Source: Flavobacteriales bacterium (GTDB taxonomy: Bacteria; Bacteroidota; Bacteroidia; Flavobacteriales_E; Vicingaceae). Taken from it: 42,226 nt of DNA. Below the pieces are notes generated by a model. That model was not told the origin of the DNA. It ran no database searches and was given only the letters and a program-made list of their open reading frames with translations. Within the stretch, counting starts at the first letter, position 1, and every line of letters begins with the position of its first letter. Below are positions 1 to 10,212 of this stretch, piece after piece. The stretch spans positions 1 through 42,226 of the forward strand of contig JAESTF010000345.1 in NCBI GenBank assembly GCA_016763795.1. The letters are read 5' to 3'. Position numbers and translations under genes: made by a program.

Positions 1-1233
1 AAAACAAAAACAGAAATATTAGACATTGAAAAAATTCGGAAAGATTTTCCAATACTTTCTAGAGAGGTAAACGGAAAACCGTTAATTTATCTTGACAATG
101 GTGCTACTTCACAAAAACCTTTATCGGTTATTTCTGCTATTAATAAATATTATACTTACGAAAATAGTAACATTCATAGAGGAATACATACACTAAGTCA
201 AGAAGCTACAACTGCTTATGAAGAAGCTAGAACAACTGTTCAACAATTTATTAATGCAAAACATACCCACGAAGTAATTTTTACAAGTGGTACTACAGGG
301 AGCATTAATTTAATTGCAACTTGTTTTGGAAAAAAACATCTAAAAAAAGGAGATGAGATTATTATTTCTACCATGGAACATCATTCCAACATTGTCCCTT
401 GGCAAATGGTTTGTGAAGAAAAAGGTGCTATTTTAAAAGTAGTTCCCATTAATGATAGAGGAGAATTTTTGATGGATGAGTTTGAAAACTTGCTTTCTGA
501 TAAAACTAAATTAGTTTCCGTTACGCACGTTTCAAATACACTCGGAACAATCAACCCTATTAAAGAAATCATTGCTAAATCACACCAGAAAGGTGCATTA
601 GTAATAATTGATGGAGCTCAAGCTGTACCACATACTAAAGTAGATGTACAAGATTTAGATTGTGATTTTTATGCTTTTTCTGCACACAAAATGTTAGGTC
701 CTACAGGCGTAGGAATTTTGTACGGGAAAGAAAGTTTACTGAATGATTTACCTCCCTATCAAGGTGGTGGAGATATGATTAAAACAGTAACATTTGAAAA
801 AACGACCTACAACGAATTACCACACAAATTTGAAGCAGGAACACCTAACATTGTTGGTGGGATTGGTTTAGCTGCCGCTATCAATTACATAAATAAGATT
901 GAAATCGATAAAATTGAAGCTTATGAACACGAATTGCTAGCTTATGCAACAGAACAAATTAAACAAATACAAGGCGTTCGGATAATTGGCGAAGCAGAAA
1001 ATAAAGCAAGTGTTTTATCATTTGTTGTTGAAGGAACACATCCTTCAGATATTGGAACAATAATAGACAAATTAGGAATTGCTATTAGAACTGGACATCA
1101 TTGTACAGAACCATTAATGAACAGATTTGATATTCTAGGTACAGCAAGAGCTTCTTTTGCCTTCTACAATACATTTGAAGAAATAGATATTTTTATTAAC
1201 GCACTGAAAAGAGCAGTTAACATGTTAGTGTAA
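1..1233 (+). CDS. sufS: Cysteine desulfurase SufS family, 5'-truncated by the window edge
   Basis: ORF track starts at Met 373, but frame 1 is open back to base 1 (KTKTEILDIEKIRKDFPILSREVNGKPLIYLDNGATSQKP...). PLP-lysine region FSAHKMLGPTGVGILYG and C-terminal RTGHHCTEPLM are typical of SufS. Followed directly by sufE. Confidence 0.95.
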   Translation, partial: KTKTEILDIEKIRKDFPILSREVNGKPLIYLDNGATSQKPLSVISAINKYYTYENSNIHRGIHTLSQEATTAYEEARTTVQQFINAKHTHEVIFTSGTTGSINLIATCFGKKHLKKGDEIIISTMEHHSNIVPWQMVCEEKGAILKVVPINDRGEFLMDEFENLLSDKTKLVSVTHVSNTLGTINPIKEIIAKSHQKGALVIIDGAQAVPHTKVDVQDLDCDFYAFSAHKMLGPTGVGILYGKESLLNDLPPYQGGGDMIKTVTFEKTTYNELPHKFEAGTPNIVGGIGLAAAINYINKIEIDKIEAYEHELLAYATEQIKQIQGVRIIGEAENKASVLSFVVEGTHPSDIGTIIDKLGIAIRTGHHCTEPLMNRFDILGTARASFAFYNTFEEIDIFINALKRAVNMLV

Positions 1234-1652
1234 TGACTATTAAAGAAATACAAGGTGAAATAGTTGATGAATTTGCACTATTTGATGAGTGGATGGACAA
1301 GTATGAACACCTCATTGAATTAGGAAAAGAATTACCAATTATTGAAGAACAATTTAAAACAGAAGGTAATTTAATAAAAGGCTGTCAGAGTAGAGTTTGG
1401 TTACATGCTGATTTAAAAGATGGAAACATTGTTTTTACTGCTGATAGCGATGCTATTATCACTAAAGGAATTATTGCATTAATGATTCGTGTTTTTTCTA
1501 ATCATACACCATTAGAAATAGCTCAGTCAGATTTATTCTTTATTGACCAGATTGGATTAAAAGAACACTTATCACCAACAAGAAGCAATGGCCTAGTTTC
1601 TATGGTAAAGCAAATTAAAATGTACTCAATCGCTTTTCAAATTAAAGCTTAA
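1233..1652 (+). CDS. sufE: SufE family Fe-S cluster assembly protein
   Basis: 139 aa; GCQSRVWL motif with the SufE cysteine; overlaps the sufS stop codon. Confidence 0.95.
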   Translation: MTIKEIQGEIVDEFALFDEWMDKYEHLIELGKELPIIEEQFKTEGNLIKGCQSRVWLHADLKDGNIVFTADSDAIITKGIIALMIRVFSNHTPLEIAQSDLFFIDQIGLKEHLSPTRSNGLVSMVKQIKMYSIAFQIKA

Positions 1653-1655
1653 GAA

Positions 1656-1988
1656 ATGGAAAATCACAAAAAAGAAATATCAAAAAAAGACGTTGAAGAG
1701 TTAATCATTGAAACTCTCAAAACAATTTATGATCCTGAAATTCCTGTTGACGTTTATGAAATGGGGCTAATCTATGAAATTAATGTAGATGATGATTTTA
1801 ATGTTGAAATTATAATGACACTTACCTCTCCGTCTTGTCCTGTTGCAGAAAGTATGCCTGAAGAAATTAGGCAAAAAGTTGAAGCCATGTGGAGTGTTAA
1901 ATCTGCTACAGTAGAACTAGCATGGGAACCACCATGGGATAAAGAAATGATGAGTGAAGAGGCCAAACTAGAATTAGGATTCATGTAA
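1656..1988 (+). CDS. SUF system protein, MIP18/DUF59 (SufT/PaaD-like) family
   Basis: 110 aa; IYDPEIPVDVYEMGLIYEI and TLTSPSCPVAESMPEEI are DUF59 hallmarks; in operon with sufSE. Confidence 0.9.
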   Translation: MENHKKEISKKDVEELIIETLKTIYDPEIPVDVYEMGLIYEINVDDDFNVEIIMTLTSPSCPVAESMPEEIRQKVEAMWSVKSATVELAWEPPWDKEMMSEEAKLELGFM

Positions 1989-2143
1989 GTATTATTACCT
2001 ATTTTTTTCATTATTTATTAAACTATAATAGCTATTCATAGAGAAATTGTCTTAAATCTGTAAAAATTACGTATTTTTACTTAGTATTAATTAGTATTAA
2101 TACGCAACCTTTGCGTATTCAAATACGTATTTAAGACACAGCT

Positions 2144-5100
2144 ATGAAACCATATCTTCTTCTTATTGTATTAGCCTTTGGTGTTTATGAATTTAACGCC
2201 CAAGTAATTCAACTCGGAACGGGTACAGCTATTAATACGGTTACCCAAGCAAGTCCTATTAACATTTATTATAGAAGACAAGTTAATCAATTTGTTTATA
2301 CAGTAGCAGAATTGAATGCGGCAGGAGCAAATGGATCAAACATCCTCTCTCAACTAGGTTTCTTTGTAACTAATCAGCCTGTAAATGCAATACCTGGCTA
2401 TACTATTAAAATAAAACACACTAATGCTGCAAACGTAAGTAATGCTCTAGGTACAACTGGATGGACTACTGTGAAAAATGCTTTTACATACTCTCCTACA
2501 CCAGGCGGCTATGACATGATTGTTTTTGACACTCCTTTTAATTGGAATGGAACTCAAAATATTGGAATAGAAATTTGCTGGTCCCAAATACAACCAGGAT
2601 TCGACCCTTCTGGCCAATTAAGAGTTTACAACGCAACAAGAGGTTACCGCTACAGAAGAGATGATAATGCAGGAAGTATTTGTGGGCAAACTCCAAATAC
2701 GCGAGTAAATACTAAACCTCAGGCACAACTAACATTTAGAACAACAGCCACTTGGAACGGGTCAGTTAGCACTGATTGGTTTAATAATTCTAATTGGGAT
2801 ATTGGTACTCCGAATAATGAGTTAGATGCTATTATTCCTTCTGGAATGTCAAATATGCCCACCATTAATGCTGCTGGGGCAGAGTGTAAAAATTTACAAA
2901 TTAGCTCAGGTGCGAGTTTAACTTTAGCTGGTGCTAATAATATCGATATCTACCGAAATTGGACGAACAATGGAATTTTTACACCAAATACTGGAACGAT
3001 AAGTTTCAAGGGAAAAATAACCAATCAAATAAACGGATCAACCAATCAAAACTTATATAATTTAACTATAGATAATAAGAGTGGTGCCAATATCGCTTCT
3101 GGGAGCATTAACCTACACGGAACTTTAGGTATTGGTATTTCTACAGGTAGTTTTAACACTAACAATTCTTTAACTATTATTTCTGATGCATCAGGAACTG
3201 GTAGAATTGATGAATTAACTCCTAAATGCATCTACACATTAAATATGACCGACACATATGGTGATAGCTGGAACGGAGCTTTCATTACTGTTTTAATTGA
3301 TGGAATTCCGGAAGGAGATTATTTTGCTTTAGGAGCTAGTTCAAGTAATGTATTTATTGCTCCTGCAGGCTCTACAGTTCAATTAAACTATACCGCGGGG
3401 CTTTATGAGTATGAAAATGCATACACTTTAGTTGATGCTGGAGGGGTTACCATATTTTCTGACGGAACAACACCAGCTACAGGAACTAATGTCTTCAATA
3501 CAACATCTACCTGTTCGTTTTTTAATCCTATTACCGGCAACATTACCATGCAACGATATATCAATGCTGGATCTACCAATTGGAGGTTTATAAGTTCTGC
3601 AATTACTGGAGCTACTTTAGCGGACTTAAATGATGATTTTGAAACTAGTGGATATCCTGGTTCTGGTTTCCCCAATTGGCCAACGGCAGCTAATCCTTGG
3701 CCATCCATCTATAGCTATGATGAAACGCAGGCTGGGGTTCAGAGTAATGGCTTTACTGCTGCTACTAATGCATCAAACAGCATGAGTCCTGGACAAGGTT
3801 TTTGGGTCTGGAGTGGTGATACAATTACAGGGACTCAACCTTTTACAATTGATATTGATGGGCCTCCAAATGTTGGCACAATTAATATTCCTTTAAGTTT
3901 TACTAATTCAGGTAATACTGATGATGGTTGGAATATGGCTGGAAACCCCTATCCTTCTACACTTGACTGGGATTCTCCAAACATCACAAAAACAAACATT
4001 AACAATGCTATTTACATTTGGAATCCTGATAATGAACAGTTTGCAAGCTATGTTGCTGGCATAGGAACAAATGGAGGGTCAAGTAATATTGCTTCTTCTC
4101 AAGCTTTTTGGGTGCAGGCTACAAGCGCTGGAGCTGCTATCCAGGTAACTGAAGCAAGTAAAACAAGTACTGATGGGGCATTCTTAAAACAGGCCTCTTC
4201 TATTGCTCCTTTAAGGATTAAAACAGAAAATATTTACGGAAATGATGAATTGGTAATTAATTTTGAAAGCAATGCTACTAATAGTTTTGATCCATTATAT
4301 GATGCTGAAAAAATAGCTTCGTCAAATGTTTCTTTGCCAAAAATATCAAGTATTATAAATGGTTTTGAGTATTCTATCAATCAAATTAGTCCTCAAGAAA
4401 TTAGTATTCCTATTAAAATCTTAACTGGGGTAACTGCAACTCATCTTATAAGGTTTGAAAATGCGTATGATTTCAATTCTTCTTCTTGTCTTATTTTAGA
4501 AGATCTTTTCTCTGGAATCTTTTATGATTTATCCTTGGTTGATTCTTTTTCAACTATGATTTATGATACAACTCAAACTGCTCGCTTCTTATTACATATA
4601 GGGGCTCCTATTGATATTATTTCTGCTAATATCAGCTGTTTTGGAAATAATGATTCTAAAATAGTTTACACTAAAAATAATTCGACTCCTTTCGATATTA
4701 TTTGGAAAGATAGCTTAAATAATATCATTGCTGCAAATACTGCTATTATTGGATCGGATTCTTTAATGAATTTAACTGCTGGAACTTATTTTATTGAAAC
4801 AACTGATCCTTTATGTGGAAATAACATTGATACTGTTACAATTACTGAGCCTTCTCAAATTGTAGCTCAATTTTCTTCTGATGTTGATACTGTTTATTTA
4901 TCTAATGGTGGTAATGTTATATTTACGAATCAATCAACTAATGCAACTTCTTTTAACTGGAATTTTGGTGATTTAAATACTTCAAATCTAATTTCTCCTA
5001 TTCACCAATACACGCAAGCCGGAGATTATTTGGTGTCATTAAATGCCAATCAAAGTAATGATTGTTATGTTTCTTATTCTAAAACTATTACGGTATTAAG

Positions 5101-5356
5101 CATCATTACAAATATTCAAAATACTACTACTTCTAATTCTATTAAAATGTGGATTAACAATAATACATTATTAATTCTGGGGGAGGGTATTACTCATGTT
5201 GATGTTAGGAATATTTTAGGTCAAGTTTTATTCAATTCTACTAATCAAAATCAAAACACTTTTGATTTATCGGCATTAAGTAGTCAAGTACTTATTATTA
5301 GTGTTGTTGATGGCAACAATCTTTCTTCTTCTAAAGTCAACTACATCAAAAAATAA
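2144..5356 (+). CDS. Large secreted protein with PKD-like domain and T9SS type A C-terminal sorting domain
   Basis: 1070 aa; N-terminal signal peptide; PKD-like FTNQSTNATSFNWNFGD...YTQAGDYLVSL; C-terminal beta domain (VDVRNILGQVLF...KVNYIKK). Confidence 0.85.
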   Translation: MKPYLLLIVLAFGVYEFNAQVIQLGTGTAINTVTQASPINIYYRRQVNQFVYTVAELNAAGANGSNILSQLGFFVTNQPVNAIPGYTIKIKHTNAANVSNALGTTGWTTVKNAFTYSPTPGGYDMIVFDTPFNWNGTQNIGIEICWSQIQPGFDPSGQLRVYNATRGYRYRRDDNAGSICGQTPNTRVNTKPQAQLTFRTTATWNGSVSTDWFNNSNWDIGTPNNELDAIIPSGMSNMPTINAAGAECKNLQISSGASLTLAGANNIDIYRNWTNNGIFTPNTGTISFKGKITNQINGSTNQNLYNLTIDNKSGANIASGSINLHGTLGIGISTGSFNTNNSLTIISDASGTGRIDELTPKCIYTLNMTDTYGDSWNGAFITVLIDGIPEGDYFALGASSSNVFIAPAGSTVQLNYTAGLYEYENAYTLVDAGGVTIFSDGTTPATGTNVFNTTSTCSFFNPITGNITMQRYINAGSTNWRFISSAITGATLADLNDDFETSGYPGSGFPNWPTAANPWPSIYSYDETQAGVQSNGFTAATNASNSMSPGQGFWVWSGDTITGTQPFTIDIDGPPNVGTINIPLSFTNSGNTDDGWNMAGNPYPSTLDWDSPNITKTNINNAIYIWNPDNEQFASYVAGIGTNGGSSNIASSQAFWVQATSAGAAIQVTEASKTSTDGAFLKQASSIAPLRIKTENIYGNDELVINFESNATNSFDPLYDAEKIASSNVSLPKISSIINGFEYSINQISPQEISIPIKILTGVTATHLIRFENAYDFNSSSCLILEDLFSGIFYDLSLVDSFSTMIYDTTQTARFLLHIGAPIDIISANISCFGNNDSKIVYTKNNSTPFDIIWKDSLNNIIAANTAIIGSDSLMNLTAGTYFIETTDPLCGNNIDTVTITEPSQIVAQFSSDVDTVYLSNGGNVIFTNQSTNATSFNWNFGDLNTSNLISPIHQYTQAGDYLVSLNANQSNDCYVSYSKTITVLSIITNIQNTTTSNSIKMWINNNTLLILGEGITHVDVRNILGQVLFNSTNQNQNTFDLSALSSQVLIISVVDGNNLSSSKVNYIKK

Positions 5357-5378
5357 TAAACTGATAGCTTTTCTAGAA

Positions 5379-5603
5379 ATGAAATCTTTAAAATATTTTA
5401 TATTCACCTTACTCTTTATCTTCCTTAATACTGTAGATATCTTTTGTCAGCCTGGACCTCCAGGCGGAACAGGAATGGGAGGGCCTCCTTGTTGGCCTCC
5501 TTCAACTTGCGAAACGCCAATTAATAATGAATTAATCTTCTTATTAATAGCAGGACTAAGTCTTAGCTTCTACTTCTTTAAAAAGAAAAATCTTGTTACT
5601 TAG
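5379..5603 (+). CDS. Small secreted protein with Pro/Gly/Met-rich segment and PID-CTERM-like C-terminal anchor
   Basis: Likely start ATG 5379 (not 5301): MKSLKYFIFTLLFIFLNTVDIFCQPGPPGGTGMGGPPCWPPSTCETPINNELIFLLIAGLSLSFYFFKKKNLVT. Signal peptide, short PG-rich stretch, PIN + hydrophobic helix + KKK. Confidence 0.65.
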   Translation: MKSLKYFIFTLLFIFLNTVDIFCQPGPPGGTGMGGPPCWPPSTCETPINNELIFLLIAGLSLSFYFFKKKNLVT

Positions 5604-5618
5604 TTTCATTTCAACTTT

Positions 5619-5825
5619 ATGAAAAAAACTACCCTAAAACACTAATAATTATCACCTTAACCTGTCTTAGTTCTATTTGTTTTGCAGGAATGGGAAACAT
5701 GGGGCTGGGAATGGGAAATGGAAGCCCTCAAGTCCCTATTAATTGAACTATGGGTTTTATTAGTTATTGGATTAGCTTTAGGTATTTATTTTCTCAAAAA
5801 AAATAAGATTAACACTGCTTTATAA
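5619..5825 (+). pseudogene. Frameshifted paralog of the preceding small PID-CTERM-like protein
   Basis: ATG 5619 hits a stop after 8 codons, but the other frames give NYPKTLIIITLTCLSSICFAGMGNMGLGMGNGSPQVPIN and then ELWVLLVIGLALGIYFLKKNKINTAL, matching the layout of the 5379 gene (signal peptide, GMG segment, PIN-EL-TM-KK). Two indels needed: poly-A after ATG (7 A) and at aatTgaa. Confidence 0.65.
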
Positions 5826-7337
5826 CCCATTTCTTATTGCCCACCTTCTCCATTCAAGGGCAGCTTTTCCATTTAGTATCTCAAAAGAAGGTTTGCTATC
5901 TGTTAATATTTGAGCATCACTAAAATCTATTTTTTTCAAATCTAAATATTCTGGAAATATAGGGTAATCAGTAAAAGAAGAAATAAACAGCAAATTTCTA
6001 TCATTAATAATGGTATCAGTTGGCCAAACCTGTGTTTTAAACCCTGAATTAGTTAATGTCTTATATATTGATCTCAAGCCCAACCCTTTTTCTCCTTCAA
6101 TAAAATTAAAACTGTTAATCAATAAAAGACCATTAGGGTTAAGTAGGTTTTTCACTTCAACTAAGCTCTCTTTTGTAATAATATGATTTGGAGTTTCCTC
6201 GCCTTTAAAGGTATCAAAAATGATAGCATCATATTTCTTATCGGTTGTTTTAATATAATGACGTGCATCATCAATAGTTACTTTTATATTTTTAGGTAAA
6301 TTAAAATATTTTCTGGCAACATATTCAATTCTTGTATCTAATTCGCAAACTTCAACATTAAACCCATTTTCTGTTAGGTGCTTTACAATACTCCCGCCTC
6401 CTAAACCAAGTAATAAAACATTTCTCTTTCCTTCTGGTAAGTTATTTAACACTTTAGTAAAACAGTATATATAGGTAAAATATCTTTCCTCATCTTTTTT
6501 CTCTCGTGCAAAAGGATTATCCTTTGTTTGAGAAATTCTATTTACATACAACCACCTAGAATTTGTTCCTACAAGTGATGAATCTTGGTAGTAATAGGAA
6601 TTATCGTAATCAACTACTTTTATTTGACCTAATAAACCCTCTTGCTCATAAATGATTTTTTGATATTCATTATCAAAACTATTTTTCTGAGAATATACTT
6701 TTATAACACTCAAAAAAACAATTACCACATAAATAATTGCACCACTAGTATCTTTCTTTTTTAATATTGATATTAATGGAAAAACACCTAAGATTAAACC
6801 ACTTACTATTGCAGGAATTGTTAAACCGAATGTCGGAATAATATAAAATCCAAACAAAAAAGTAGCTAAGATACCTCCAGCAGTAGAAATAGCATAAACT
6901 GTTCCTGCAACTTTTCCAGAGTCTTTCCCTAATTTAGAAATAATACCAATAATTAAAGGTGAAACTGCACCCATTAGAAAAACAGGAGGAAATAATATTA
7001 ATAATGAAGATGAAATAACTGCTGGCAATAATGATCTTAATCCAAATAACGCCAATGCAACTTTAGAAGTATAAGGCATCAAAACAGTAAACAGGGCTGC
7101 AATTAAAAGCACTCTATAAAGCGTTAATTTATTGTTTTTCCGAGAAGAAAGTATTCCTCCAAAAAAATAACCACAAGCCAATCCGCCCAAGGTAATTGCC
7201 ATAACAGATGACCAAACATACAATGAGGAGCCAAAAAAAGGAGCCAACATTTTAGCACCCATCAGCTCTGTTCCCATAACTGTCGCGCCCTCAATAAACG
7301 AAAGTAATAGTAAATAGTATAAGGTGTTTTTTTTCAC
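5820..7337 (-). CDS. Fused multi-TM (MFS-like)/spermidine synthase-like methyltransferase domain protein
   Basis: 505 aa; hydrophobic N-terminal half (EGATVMGTELMGAKMLAPFFGSSLYVWSSVMAITLGGLACGYFFGG); C-terminal NVLLLGLGGGSIVKHLTENGFNVEVCELD...YDAIIFDTF SAM-binding region. Confidence 0.85.
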   Translation of the reverse strand: MKKNTLYYLLLLSFIEGATVMGTELMGAKMLAPFFGSSLYVWSSVMAITLGGLACGYFFGGILSSRKNNKLTLYRVLLIAALFTVLMPYTSKVALALFGLRSLLPAVISSSLLILFPPVFLMGAVSPLIIGIISKLGKDSGKVAGTVYAISTAGGILATFLFGFYIIPTFGLTIPAIVSGLILGVFPLISILKKKDTSGAIIYVVIVFLSVIKVYSQKNSFDNEYQKIIYEQEGLLGQIKVVDYDNSYYYQDSSLVGTNSRWLYVNRISQTKDNPFAREKKDEERYFTYIYCFTKVLNNLPEGKRNVLLLGLGGGSIVKHLTENGFNVEVCELDTRIEYVARKYFNLPKNIKVTIDDARHYIKTTDKKYDAIIFDTFKGEETPNHIITKESLVEVKNLLNPNGLLLINSFNFIEGEKGLGLRSIYKTLTNSGFKTQVWPTDTIINDRNLLFISSFTDYPIFPEYLDLKKIDFSDAQILTDSKPSFEILNGKAALEWRRWAIRNGL

Positions 7338-7374
7338 AATTATCTTACGGAAATACCATAAATAGAAATAATAC

Positions 7375-10212
7375 TTACTTAATTATCAATTTCTGACTGT
7401 AGATTTGATTTTCTGATGTTGCAGTAATTAAGTATATGCCCGCAGGAATAGCTGCATCAATCGGGACCCCAATTAATTGATCTCCTTCTATATTTAATAG
7501 AATTTTAGAATAAAACTCTTTCCCTGTAATATCTCGTAAAACAACTATTAATTCTGATTCAAAAACATCTCTAAAATCAACGATAAGCTCTTCCCCAATT
7601 CTTATCGGATTAGGAAATACACTAAGTGTTCCTTTAGAAATATTTATTTCAAATTCTACAGGAACAATATTGGAATACGAAAAGTCCCCATTAAAATCTG
7701 TCTGCTTTAAACGGTAATACGACACACCTCCTAAAGGTTCATAATCAGTATCAAAATACGTTATCGTTTGATTACTATTTCCAGCACCACTAACATTCAT
7801 TATCTCTTTCCAATTTTTAGCATCACCACTTCTCTCTATGGTAAAATAATCGTTATTTATTTCTGTCGATGTAACCCATTTTAAGTCTATCTTTTCCTCA
7901 TTTTTATTTGCCTCAAAATTGATTAATTTTATAGGAAGAGGTACTCCTGAAGAACCAAGAATAAATTCTGTACCCTGTGCCGTTGCAATCAATGTATTTG
8001 CACCTGTATTGAGTGTTGCACCTGTATTTGTCCATGTAACATCAGCATTATTATCTCTCTTAAAGAGCTCTACAGTTGGTTCACTGACAGTTCCAACATG
8101 TGTATTTCCTGAATAATTATATGTTGCTGTATAGGTTGCTGTAGCATCATTAACTTTAAACACTCCAAAATATCGGTTATTAGAACCTAGTCCTACTATT
8201 CCTGTGGTAACAATAGGAACTGTATTTACATAATAAACATGCACTCCTGCAGGACTTCCACTTACATTATCTACAGTTAAACTTTCTCCACCACAGTATG
8301 TCTGCGTTAGTGATTGTCCTCCCCAACTTCCTGGATAAAGATAAGTGCTATTATCTCCTATTGCGGCACCTGATGCTGTCCAAGTAGGGCCATTATTTAA
8401 TACTCCATCTAAACTATTTGTTGTTAAATCAGCTAGCTTTACTCCTACACCATCATCAAATCGATAATAAGCTACTAAACCCGTTTCTGAACCAATTAAT
8501 TTACTACACATCTTATTTCTTACTTCAGTTTGAGTTCTTGCTTCATTCCAAATTCTTAACTCCTCAATTTGTCCATCATAATTACTAACATAACCTTGAC
8601 CTATATAAATTGGATTTCCTCCTGCTGTAGCCGCTGCATAAGTTGCATTCGTCTGACTAGTTAATACTCCATTGATATACCAATACAACCTCATATTCGT
8701 TAAATCCCTAACTATTGCAATATGGTTCCATTCATTTAGATTAAGAGATGCTCCACTACCAAACCCTTGATAAGGAAACCCATTAACACCACTTGTTCCG
8801 TAATAAAAACTTAATGCCCCACTCGTTTCTTGAGTTATTGTTCCTTCCCCACCATAAGCTTTTGCATAAGGATTTTTTCTACTTGAAAAATTATCAGGTT
8901 TTAACCACATTTCTATGGTCATATCTCCTGTAATTTGTAATTGAGTAGGATTACCTAAAGCAACATAATCATTAGAACCATCAAAATCTAATGCACTTAA
9001 CGACCCACTAGCATTATTAATAATAATAGTATCTCCATCAGAACAACCTCCACCATCATTCACATCTACCCAATACTGAGCAGATGTACTTACAGTAATT
9101 ATCTGAGTTGTTGCCCCTGTACTCCATAAGTAATTTGTGTACCCTATTCCAGCATCTAATGTAATTGATGCTGTACCACAAGCAAAAACTGTATCATTAC
9201 CTAAATCTACACCAGAACCTCCACCTATCGTTGCTGTTACAGTAACTCTAGGGCTTTCACATGTAGGACATTGGTAATCATAATCTGCAACGAGCCAATC
9301 ACTTGAAGCATCCATATTCATTAGAACTCCATGGTTTGCATTTATTGTTAAGTCCGTTGCTATTGCAGAACCTGCTCCATCATTAAATTGATAATAAGCT
9401 GCTAACCCTGCTTCCGCACCCGTTAAACACAGCCCCTTATTTAATTGTATTTGGGACTGTCCTCTTACAATATTCCACACTCTTAACTCCTCTATTTGTC
9501 CATCATAATTATTAACATAACCTTGGCCTATATAAATCGGATTTCCTCCTGCTGTAGCCGCAGCATAATTAGCATTCGTCTGATTAGTTAATACTCCATT
9601 AATGTACCAATACAACCTCATATTCGTTAAATCTCTAACTATTGCAATATGATTCCACACCCCTAAATTAAGAGATGCTGCTGTATTAAAACCTTGATAA
9701 GGAGTCGAATTCCCTCCGTTTGTCCCATAATAATAATTTAAAGTACCATTTGGTTCTTGAGTAATTGTTCCTTCTCCACCATAAGCTTTTGCATAAGGGT
9801 TTTTTCTATTTGAAAAATTATCAGGTTTTAACCACATTTCTATGGTCATATCTCCTGTAATTTGTAATTGAGTAGGATTACCTAAAGCAACATAATCATT
9901 AGAACCATCAAAATCTAATCCATAATTAGTGTCTGCAGCTGCCACATAATATGCAGTAGTAGATAAAATATGTGCTGTGTTAAAAGCAGCACCAGAACCT
10001 AAGTAGTTTCCCCCAGTAAGAGCATCATACCAGCTGTAATAACCCGTAGATCCTGAGGCTCCCAACGAAACAACCCCTGCAGACAGCTTACAACCATCAA
10101 CACCTGTTGGGACTACAACGGGGCACTGCGCCATCATGTTAAAAGAAAAAAATAACAAGTTAATTATTATAAAAATATGTTTTTGATAATTCTTTAGTAA
10201 AGATATTTCCAT
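7375..10212 (-). CDS. Secreted protein with two tandem LamG/concanavalin-like domains and T9SS type A sorting domain
   Basis: 945 aa; signal peptide; two near-identical LDFDGSNDYVALGNPTQLQITGDMTIEMWLKPDNFS... domains; C-terminal FPNPIRIGEELIVDF...GIYLITATSENQIYSQKLIIK. Confidence 0.88.
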   Translation of the reverse strand: MEISLLKNYQKHIFIIINLLFFSFNMMAQCPVVVPTGVDGCKLSAGVVSLGASGSTGYYSWYDALTGGNYLGSGAAFNTAHILSTTAYYVAAADTNYGLDFDGSNDYVALGNPTQLQITGDMTIEMWLKPDNFSNRKNPYAKAYGGEGTITQEPNGTLNYYYGTNGGNSTPYQGFNTAASLNLGVWNHIAIVRDLTNMRLYWYINGVLTNQTNANYAAATAGGNPIYIGQGYVNNYDGQIEELRVWNIVRGQSQIQLNKGLCLTGAEAGLAAYYQFNDGAGSAIATDLTINANHGVLMNMDASSDWLVADYDYQCPTCESPRVTVTATIGGGSGVDLGNDTVFACGTASITLDAGIGYTNYLWSTGATTQIITVSTSAQYWVDVNDGGGCSDGDTIIINNASGSLSALDFDGSNDYVALGNPTQLQITGDMTIEMWLKPDNFSSRKNPYAKAYGGEGTITQETSGALSFYYGTSGVNGFPYQGFGSGASLNLNEWNHIAIVRDLTNMRLYWYINGVLTSQTNATYAAATAGGNPIYIGQGYVSNYDGQIEELRIWNEARTQTEVRNKMCSKLIGSETGLVAYYRFDDGVGVKLADLTTNSLDGVLNNGPTWTASGAAIGDNSTYLYPGSWGGQSLTQTYCGGESLTVDNVSGSPAGVHVYYVNTVPIVTTGIVGLGSNNRYFGVFKVNDATATYTATYNYSGNTHVGTVSEPTVELFKRDNNADVTWTNTGATLNTGANTLIATAQGTEFILGSSGVPLPIKLINFEANKNEEKIDLKWVTSTEINNDYFTIERSGDAKNWKEIMNVSGAGNSNQTITYFDTDYEPLGGVSYYRLKQTDFNGDFSYSNIVPVEFEINISKGTLSVFPNPIRIGEELIVDFRDVFESELIVVLRDITGKEFYSKILLNIEGDQLIGVPIDAAIPAGIYLITATSENQIYSQKLIIK
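8545..8991 (-). repeat. Second LamG domain repeat unit (intragenic duplication)
   Basis: Encodes LDFDGSNDYVALG...GQIEELRIWN; nearly identical to 9476..9919. Confidence 0.85.
9476..9919 (-). repeat. First LamG domain repeat unit (intragenic duplication)
   Basis: Encodes LDFDGSNDYVALG...GQIEELRVWN; long stretches nucleotide-identical to 8545..8991. Confidence 0.85.

Noticed and set aside
381-572. Minus-strand ORF inside sufS
   Set aside because: Antisense shadow of a confident SufS reading frame; no family features.
3046-3708. Minus-strand ORFs 3046..3231 and 3403..3708 inside the T9SS cargo gene
   Set aside because: Antisense to a confident long CDS; composition looks like shadow ORFs.
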